Shown here one piece after another: positions 59,522-64,000 of a stretch of DNA of 64,000 nt. The position numbers and the translations under genes were made by a program. Origin of the DNA: Desulforamulus ruminis DSM 2154 (lineage in GTDB: Bacteria > Bacillota > Desulfotomaculia > Desulfotomaculales > Desulfotomaculaceae). How positions within the stretch are numbered: the stretch's first letter is position 1; every line of letters begins with the position of its first letter. The notes under the pieces are model-generated. The model was not told where the DNA came from, searched no databases, and was given only the letters and a program-made list of their open reading frames with translations. The DNA lies in NCBI RefSeq assembly GCF_000215085.1, contig NC_015589.1, forward strand, positions 124,001 to 188,000, given 5' to 3'.

Positions 59522-60781
59522 ATGCCTGAGATTAGAGATCCTATCCATGGATTTATTAGTGTTAGCTGTGATGAAAGAAAAATAATTGATACAAGGTATT
59601 TCCAAAGGCTTCGCAGGATTAGACAGTTAGGGACTACTTATTTATTATATCCTGCTGCGGAACATACCCGCTTTCCCCATTCTCTAGGAGTTATGCACAT
59701 ATCTTCTTTGATTTTTGATAAGTTAGTGGAAAAGCGTGGAACCGTTTTGAGATGGAGTTCTGCTGAAAAAGAAAAATACAAACAAATGCTAAGATTGGCA
59801 TCATTGCTACATGATCTAGGTCATGCTCCGTTTTCTCATGTTTCAGATGATCTCTTCGATGCCGCCCTAAAGGGGCACGAAGGCATGGCGGCAAAAATGA
59901 TTACAGAAACGGAAATTGGCCAAATCATTGACAAAATAGGTAGAGAGCACGGTTTTGGGTCCAAAGATATTGCGGCCATGATTATGGGGCAAGTTTTTAC
60001 AAAAGAAGAACAGTTAATAACAAATATTTTTAGTTCTGAATTAGATTCTGACAAGATGGATTATCTTCTAAGAGACTCGTTATTTACAGGGGTAAAATAT
60101 GGATATTATGATCTAGATAGAGTTTTGAATGTACTTAACCTCTTTCCAAAAGACGGGGGATGGATAGTCGGGGTAGATCATGATGGGGTACAAGCGGTTG
60201 AAGGTCTTATCTTAGCCCGGTATTTTATGTTTGCTCAAGTTTATCTGCATAGGACGAGAAGAATATATGATAAAATTATGGTGAATTTATTAAAAGATTT
60301 ATTGTTAGAAAAAAATGGCAAAAAGAGGTTGCCTACTAACCCAGAAAAATTTATACTATGGGATGATGATGCCGTTTTACAAGAAGCCAAGAATTCTTCA
60401 AGTCTTTGGGCAGAGAGGTTTTTGAATAGAAAGCATCTAAAATGTGTTTGGGAAACAGATCCAAGGCCATTAAAAGAAGAAAGGGCTTACCAAACCCGGA
60501 TAAAGGACGAACTAGAGTCACGATATAAATCAAGTCAAGTAATTGTAGACCAATATCAAAAGGCACCGATTAAATTTGATATTGACGGGACACCAACCAT
60601 CCATGTGTTAAGTAATCAAAGTGCCACAGAAGCTTTTTCCTTTAGGGATAAAGCACCTATAGTTGCAAAATTAGAAGAACCGATTTATATCTTTCGAGTT
60701 TATACTGACGAGGAAAATGCCAAAGAGGTAAAAGATTATGCTGATATGAGATATGTAATTTTAAAAGGAGGTGGAAACTAA
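59522..60781 (+). CDS. HD-domain phosphohydrolase (YwfO / dNTPase-like)
   Basis: A 419-residue HD-superfamily protein. EIRDPIHGFISVS starts it as in YwfO-type dNTP triphosphohydrolases. HTRFPHSLGVMHI and LLHDLGHAPFSH give the H...HD metal ligands, and SSELDSDKMDYLLRDSLFTG gives the final Asp. The C-terminal half is long and charged. Codon use is AT-rich compared with the surrounding genes, suggesting recent arrival. GGGGG precedes the ATG. It overlaps the next gene by one base (TAATG). Confidence 0.88.
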   Translation: MPEIRDPIHGFISVSCDERKIIDTRYFQRLRRIRQLGTTYLLYPAAEHTRFPHSLGVMHISSLIFDKLVEKRGTVLRWSSAEKEKYKQMLRLASLLHDLGHAPFSHVSDDLFDAALKGHEGMAAKMITETEIGQIIDKIGREHGFGSKDIAAMIMGQVFTKEEQLITNIFSSELDSDKMDYLLRDSLFTGVKYGYYDLDRVLNVLNLFPKDGGWIVGVDHDGVQAVEGLILARYFMFAQVYLHRTRRIYDKIMVNLLKDLLLEKNGKKRLPTNPEKFILWDDDAVLQEAKNSSSLWAERFLNRKHLKCVWETDPRPLKEERAYQTRIKDELESRYKSSQVIVDQYQKAPIKFDIDGTPTIHVLSNQSATEAFSFRDKAPIVAKLEEPIYIFRVYTDEENAKEVKDYADMRYVILKGGGN

Positions 60782-61296
60782 TGAGTTTACCGTCACTAGT
60801 TGCTTATCTTGTTAAAAAAAAGGGTACTGTTCATGGAAAAAAAGCATTTCAGAAATACATGTACTTCTTAGATGCCAAGGGAGTTCCCACAACTTTAAAT
60901 TTCAGAATACATCATTATGGACCTTATTCCTCTGAACTGGATTACCAGTCAGATAATTTAGAACTTCTGGGCGCTATAAACATGCAAGAGAAAGGAATAG
61001 GATTTAGCATTACCTCAGGCAATAGAGCGGATGAAATTATAAAAAAAAATCAAGAGTATATTAATCTTTATGCATACATCATTGATGAAGTTATTAATAA
61101 TCTGCCCGAAGATCCAAAAACATTAGAATTGTGGTCGACAACTCACTTTATTGCCAATTCATTAAAACAGTTTTCTGATGATTATTCTAAAGATAAGGTT
61201 GTTGACGAAGTTATAAAAATTAAACACGATAAATTTACTAAAGCAGAAATTGAAAAAGCTTTTGAAACACTCAAAAAAATGAAATATATAAACTAA
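60781..61296 (+). CDS. YwgA-like protein (SocA/DUF4065-type fold)
   Basis: 171 residues. The N-terminal part (MSLPSLVAYLVKKKGTVHGK, KAFQKYMYFLDAKG) and FRIHHYGPYSSELDYQ match the YwgA/Panacea-type pattern with the typical YGP motif. A charged helical C-terminus follows. In B. subtilis, as I recall, ywgA sits beside the HD gene ywfO, so this pair may be a conserved two-gene unit. Function unknown; relatives include antitoxin or protease-adaptor proteins. AGGAGGTGG precedes the ATG. Confidence 0.7.
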   Translation: MSLPSLVAYLVKKKGTVHGKKAFQKYMYFLDAKGVPTTLNFRIHHYGPYSSELDYQSDNLELLGAINMQEKGIGFSITSGNRADEIIKKNQEYINLYAYIIDEVINNLPEDPKTLELWSTTHFIANSLKQFSDDYSKDKVVDEVIKIKHDKFTKAEIEKAFETLKKMKYIN

Positions 61297-61324
61297 TGAA
61301 GTTTTAATAATCCACTGGAATGAA

Positions 61325-61362
61325 GTTAGGCTTCTCCAACCGAGAAGCCTAACTATTTTTTT
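61325..61362 (+). terminator. Rho-independent terminator after the HD/YwgA-like pair
   Basis: Perfect 12-bp stem GTTAGGCTTCTC / GAGAAGCCTAAC then TATTTTTTT. Confidence 0.92.
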
Positions 61363-61466
61363 ACTCCTTGAATCCCTGTAAAGTGCAGAGGATAAAAGGA
61401 ATACCCCTAATCCTACAGGCATATATATTACTGAATTTGCAAGTTGGCTGGGAACGGAGGGGTATT

Positions 61467-61751
61467 GTGGAAGGCAAGGGAAAACATTTTTTGACCATTG
61501 ATGAAAGAAAAAAATTAACCTTGGATGGGGTCCAGCATGTAGGGAGTTTTGATGAAAGTGAAATTACCCTGGATACGAATATGGGTTTTTTACAGTTAAA
61601 GGGCGAAGGAATGCACATTACTCATCTTAATCTTGACGAGGGAAATCTGGTGGTGGAAGGATATATTCACGGGATTGCCTATATCGAAGGCCGCAATGCC
61701 AAGGGAGGCAAGTCCAGAGGCAAAGGAATAATGAACCGTTTGCTGAAATAA
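61467..61751 (+). CDS. yabP: Sporulation protein YabP
   Basis: A 94-residue protein of the YabP/YqfC family: HFLTIDERKKLTLDGVQHVG, SFDESEITLDTNMGFLQLKG, MHITHLNLDEGNLVVEGYIHGIAYIE. Required in B. subtilis for late sporulation. The GTG at 61,467 follows CGGAGGGG; the longer open frame upstream includes the preceding terminator region and is not coding. It continues the conserved yabP-yabQ-divIC series. Confidence 0.93.
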   Translation: MEGKGKHFLTIDERKKLTLDGVQHVGSFDESEITLDTNMGFLQLKGEGMHITHLNLDEGNLVVEGYIHGIAYIEGRNAKGGKSRGKGIMNRLLK

Positions 61752-61790
61752 CCGGGTTTGCCTGAACTGGCGTGGAGGGTGGTGCATGGT

Positions 61791-62330
61791 TTGGTTCCCT
61801 TGCTGGATCAGTTTTACTATTTTGCGTTGACCATTTTAATCGGTATGGTAGCAGGATTTTGTTACGATCTTTATAAAGTGACCAGGGGAACATTAAGGCT
61901 CCGGCGGTTTGGAACCGCCCTTGGAGACATCTTTTTCTGGCTTATTTTAACCGGGGTTGTTTTCATTTTATTGCTTCTGGGCAACTGGGGAGAGGTTCGA
62001 TTATATGTATTCCTGGGATTAGCCCTGGGCGTGATCCTATATCTGAACTTCTTCAGCCGCAGCACAACTTCTCTGTTGAATTTGTTTTTTCGGGCCATTC
62101 GCCAGTTAGGATTATGGCTTTTAATGTTATTGGCATTGATTTGGAAGGCCCTATGCCTGCCTTTTCGAATCCTATACCTGATGGTGGCCGTACCTCTGGG
62201 CTGGACCGCCAAAGTGTTGAATAAAGTGACCGGCAGACTGATCGGGAAACCGGTAAGACGGTTAAAACAAAAGCTAAGAAATCGAATTGCCTCTATTTTC
62301 CCCATTTTTGAATATAAAGACCGGGAATAA
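61791..62330 (+). CDS. yabQ: Spore cortex protein YabQ
   Basis: About 180 residues with five hydrophobic segments. The YabQ pattern is DQFYYFALTILIGMVAGFCY, DLYKVTRGTLRLRR, DIFFWLILTGVVFILLLLGN and GEVRLYVFLGLALGVILYLN. Membrane protein needed for cortex formation. The start is uncertain: TTG at 61,791 (8 nt after TGGAGGGTGG) is favoured, with the TTG at 61,758 or 61,800 also possible. Confidence 0.9.
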   Translation: MVPLLDQFYYFALTILIGMVAGFCYDLYKVTRGTLRLRRFGTALGDIFFWLILTGVVFILLLLGNWGEVRLYVFLGLALGVILYLNFFSRSTTSLLNLFFRAIRQLGLWLLMLLALIWKALCLPFRILYLMVAVPLGWTAKVLNKVTGRLIGKPVRRLKQKLRNRIASIFPIFEYKDRE

Positions 62331-62493
62331 CAGGACCAAGGTCCTGTTTTGTCTTTTTTTGCAGAAAAGTTTGTACCTCTTTAGCAGGAAATCTACTGGC
62401 GTTGTAGTAAATTTGTGGGTATAATGTAATTGCTTTGTAATTGCTTTGTCCATAATAGGAATAAGTGCTGAACGAACCAGGGGTTGAAGTCCG

Positions 62494-62730
62494 TTGCAGG
62501 TAGAAATTCGAGGTGCCGAAAAACTTAGTTTTCGAGAACGGCAAGTGGTTACCTTGAAAGAAATGGGTTATTCCACCGAGCGGATAGCCAAACAATTAAA
62601 ATTAAGTCCGAGTTCCGTGGCGACGCTTTTTAACCGGGCAAGGGCCAAAGGATACCAGGTTGTAATTGTGATACCGGGTAATAGCCTCGGATTATTTGAA
62701 CCCGAGGACGAGGAGGAACTGGGTAAATGA
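62494..62730 (+). CDS. Small helix-turn-helix (sigma region 4-like) protein
   Basis: 78 residues. AEKLSFRERQVVTLKEMGYS and TERIAKQLKLSPSSVATLFN, RARAKG form a LuxR/sigma-region-4 type helix-turn-helix; the rest is acidic (EPEDEEELGK). TTG start at 62,494 behind GGGG. It overlaps divIC by 4 nt, so a regulator is translationally coupled to a division gene, which has no counterpart in the Bacillus series. Targets unknown. Confidence 0.8.
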   Translation: MQVEIRGAEKLSFRERQVVTLKEMGYSTERIAKQLKLSPSSVATLFNRARAKGYQVVIVIPGNSLGLFEPEDEEELGK

Positions 62731-63173
62731 TTTCCGCGGATAAAGGGAAGGTGGCAGAATTAAAGCTGCACCAGAAAAATAAGGAACCAGCTCCCAAGCA
62801 TCGGAGGAACCGTGGAGGTACCCGGCTGATTTTATTTGTCTGCCTAGCAGTGGTAGGATATATGATTTTTTCCCTGGGAAGCCAGATCAGTTACCTGCAT
62901 GCCATGCAGACCAATGTAGAAACCATTCAAGGCCAGATGGAAGAGCTAAAGCAGAAGAATACCGCGTTACGGGAAGAAATCAAAAAAATAAAGTCGGATG
63001 CCTATGTGGAGCAGGTAGCAAGAGAACAACTTGGCCTAGTTAAGCCGGGAGAGACCCTGGTGGTGCCCACCCAAAGCCCTGAAGCTGCCGGATCCCAGGA
63101 GATGCCAAAGACACCGGAGACAAATAAACAGGAAAATCCCTTCAATGTAAGAGATAAGAACATATATGACTAG
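62727..63173 (+). CDS. divIC: Septum formation initiator family protein DivIC (FtsB-like)
   Basis: 148 residues: basic cytoplasmic N-terminus, one membrane segment (about residues 33-53), a coiled coil (QTNVETIQGQMEELKQKNTA, LREEIKKIKSDAYVEQVARE) and the conserved QLGLVKPGE. A disordered Pro/Glu-rich tail follows. Part of the FtsL-DivIB-DivIC divisome complex. Overlaps the HTH gene by 4 nt. Confidence 0.9.
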   Translation: MISADKGKVAELKLHQKNKEPAPKHRRNRGGTRLILFVCLAVVGYMIFSLGSQISYLHAMQTNVETIQGQMEELKQKNTALREEIKKIKSDAYVEQVAREQLGLVKPGETLVVPTQSPEAAGSQEMPKTPETNKQENPFNVRDKNIYD

Positions 63174-63183
63174 TGCTATGTTA

Positions 63184-63213
63184 TTGACACCTCTTGGGTG
63201 ATTACCATATAAT
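63184..63213 (+). promoter_or_regulatory. Sigma-A type promoter of yabR
   Basis: TTGACA (63,184-63,189) and TATAAT (63,208-63,213) with an 18-nt spacer; the start of yabR is about 48 nt downstream. Confidence 0.8.
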
Positions 63214-63260
63214 TTTAAATAAGTAATGTTGTTTGCCATTAAGGAGGCACTTGTATTTTT

Positions 63261-63659
63261 ATGGCTTTGGAGCAAGGTAGCATCGTAGAAGGGGTTATTA
63301 CAGGGATTACGAATTTTGGTGCGTTTGTGGAATTGCCCGGCGGTCAAACAGGACTTGTTCATATTTCAGAAGTAGCTGCGGTTTATGTTAAGGATATTAA
63401 CGAGTTCCTTAAGGTAAACGACAAAGTGAAAGTAAAGATTATTTCTGTAGATCCTAAGGGAAAGATTGGTTTATCCTTAAAGCAGGCCAACCCCTCTGCA
63501 AATCCCGGCGGGTCTTTCCGGGGGCCCCGTAAACCCAAATTTGAACCATCCTTTGAAGACAAACTGGCCCGTTTTATCAAAGACAGTGATGAACGTTTGT
63601 CAGAATTAAAGCGGCACACGGATTCCAAAAGGGGAGGCCGTGGCAATTCAAGGTTTTAA
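63261..63659 (+). CDS. yabR: S1 domain RNA-binding protein YabR
   Basis: 132 residues. A single S1 domain fills residues 1-75 (GSIVEGVITGITNFGAFVEL, GQTGLVHISEVAAVYVKDIN, VNDKVKVKIISVDPKGKIGL). A basic tail of low complexity follows (NPGGSFRGPRKPK, KRGGRGNSRF). AAGGAGGCAC precedes the ATG. Follows divIC as in B. subtilis. Confidence 0.95.
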   Translation: MALEQGSIVEGVITGITNFGAFVELPGGQTGLVHISEVAAVYVKDINEFLKVNDKVKVKIISVDPKGKIGLSLKQANPSANPGGSFRGPRKPKFEPSFEDKLARFIKDSDERLSELKRHTDSKRGGRGNSRF

Positions 63660-63673
63660 TAATTGAACTTTGT

Positions 63674-63702
63674 AAGCATTCCTTTAAGGGGAATGCTTAT
63701 TT
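63674..63702 (+). terminator. Hairpin after yabR
   Basis: Perfect 9-bp stem AAGCATTCC / GGAATGCTT, then ATTTG. The sequence also resembles an R1 half-unit (ATTCCTTTAAGGGGAAT). Confidence 0.55.
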
Positions 63703-63738
63703 GTATTCCTTTGGGAATAGCTTGGGGCTTATTTAGAT

Positions 63739-63929
63739 AATAGAACGCGGATTTAACGGATTACGCGGATTAGCGCGGATTTCAATATAATTGAAAATGA
63801 AATGGACAAAGTTAAGAGCAAATATTTTTCCATTTTCAATTCGTTCTTTACAGATTTCCTTGAGATTGTTGTATAAGAGAAGCATAAAATCCGTGTCAAT
63901 CCGTCTGATCCGTTAAATCCGCGTTCCTT
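63739..63929. repeat. R2 palindromic intergenic repeat, long form
   Basis: Starts AATAGAACGCGGATTTAACGGATTACGCGGATTAGCGCGGATTT and ends with the inverted counterpart (AAAATCCGTGTCAATCCGTCTGATCCGTTAAATCCGCGTTCC). A further inner inverted pair (ATTGAAAATG / CATTTTCAAT) lies in the centre. No gene seen in it. Confidence 0.78.
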
Positions 63930-63993
63930 TAGACCCATAAGCATTACCTACACTACGATACGAATTTTACCTGGGGGCCGAAAGGAGATATCC

Positions 63994-64000
63994 ATGCGTC
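63994..64000 (+). CDS. Start of the next gene, cut by the window end
   Basis: AAAGGAGATATCC followed by ATGCGTC at the last bases. The strong ribosome binding site suggests a gene start. In the Bacillus order spoIIE would lie near here, but seven bases do not allow identification. Confidence 0.4.

Noticed and set aside
63660-64000. tRNA genes expected after yabR by comparison with B. subtilis
   Set aside because: No cloverleaf with GGTTCGA-type T arm was seen; the space is filled by an R2 repeat.

Overview
The window looks like chromosome from a spore-forming, anaerobic, low-GC Gram-positive bacterium, most likely a Clostridia/Peptococcaceae-type organism such as a Desulfotomaculum relative. 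The evidence is the sporulation genes (yabG, spoVG, spoVT, yabP, yabQ, several SPOCS-domain genes), the anaerobic thiamine route (ThiH, ThiF family 2), an oxygen-sensitive homocysteine module (DUF39 / NIL-ferredoxin / UPF0280) and strong AGGAGG ribosome binding sites with many TTG and GTG starts. The genus is inferred, not proven. Nearly all genes are on the + strand. Their order follows the origin-proximal Bacillus subtilis series yabD(tatD)-yabE-ksgA-yabG-ispE-spoVG-glmU-prs-ctc-pth-mfd-spoVT-yabN-yabO-yabP-yabQ-divIC-yabR, interrupted by accessory blocks.

Layout. 0-5.4 kb: tatD, a corrinoid adenosyltransferase, a cyclase-family hydrolase, a minus-strand SPOCS/carbohydrate-binding-like gene and two tandem YabE-type G5/3D lytic proteins. 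5.4-15.5 kb: a thiamine regulon with two TPP riboswitches. The first controls thiN, an MTH1187-type thiamine-binding protein and a ThiXYZ-like ABC importer. The second controls thiD-thiC-HAD phosphatase-thiS-thiG-thiH-thiF-thiE. ThiE gives thiamine phosphate and ThiN uses free thiamine, so the HAD phosphatase may supply the missing dephosphorylation. 15.8-17.4 kb: rsmA and a YkuK-like gene.

17.4-23.1 kb: a probable acquired manganese island (mntR divergent from an ABC operon). It is bordered by a degenerate minus-strand coding remnant and a truncated group II intron reverse transcriptase; the last permease gene carries an apparent frameshift and a truncated FeoA-like fragment lies in front. 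23.2-34.8 kb: yabG followed by a block of poorly described genes: trypsin-like protease, c-di-AMP-riboswitch-controlled CAP protein, SPOCS-LysM coat-type protein, second SPOCS/carbohydrate-binding-like protein, Gly/Met-rich protein, two divergent YbaB paralogues, a small membrane protein, a coiled-coil protein, a cytoplasmic-type subtilase, an HMA-like protein, a DMT transporter and an L,D-transpeptidase. This is the best candidate for an undescribed spore-envelope system.

34.9-45.4 kb: ispE, GntR regulator, nucleotidyltransferase, threonine ammonia-lyase, spoVG (with a sigma-H-like promoter), glmU, prs, a largely anonymous 0.8 kb stretch, and a SAM-I riboswitch driving the homocysteine module. 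45.5-63.7 kb: small metal-binding proteins, PRC-barrel protein, ctc, pth, a PrsW-like membrane protein, mfd, prsA, spoVT, yabN(mazG), hup, yabO, a SpoIID-domain lipoprotein, a low-GC HD-hydrolase/YwgA-like pair, yabP, yabQ, an HTH protein, divIC and yabR. Two interspersed repeat families recur in the intergenic spaces: a fold-back family built of ~35-nt GGGTCC-containing units (R1) and a palindromic AATAGAACGCGGATT family (R2).
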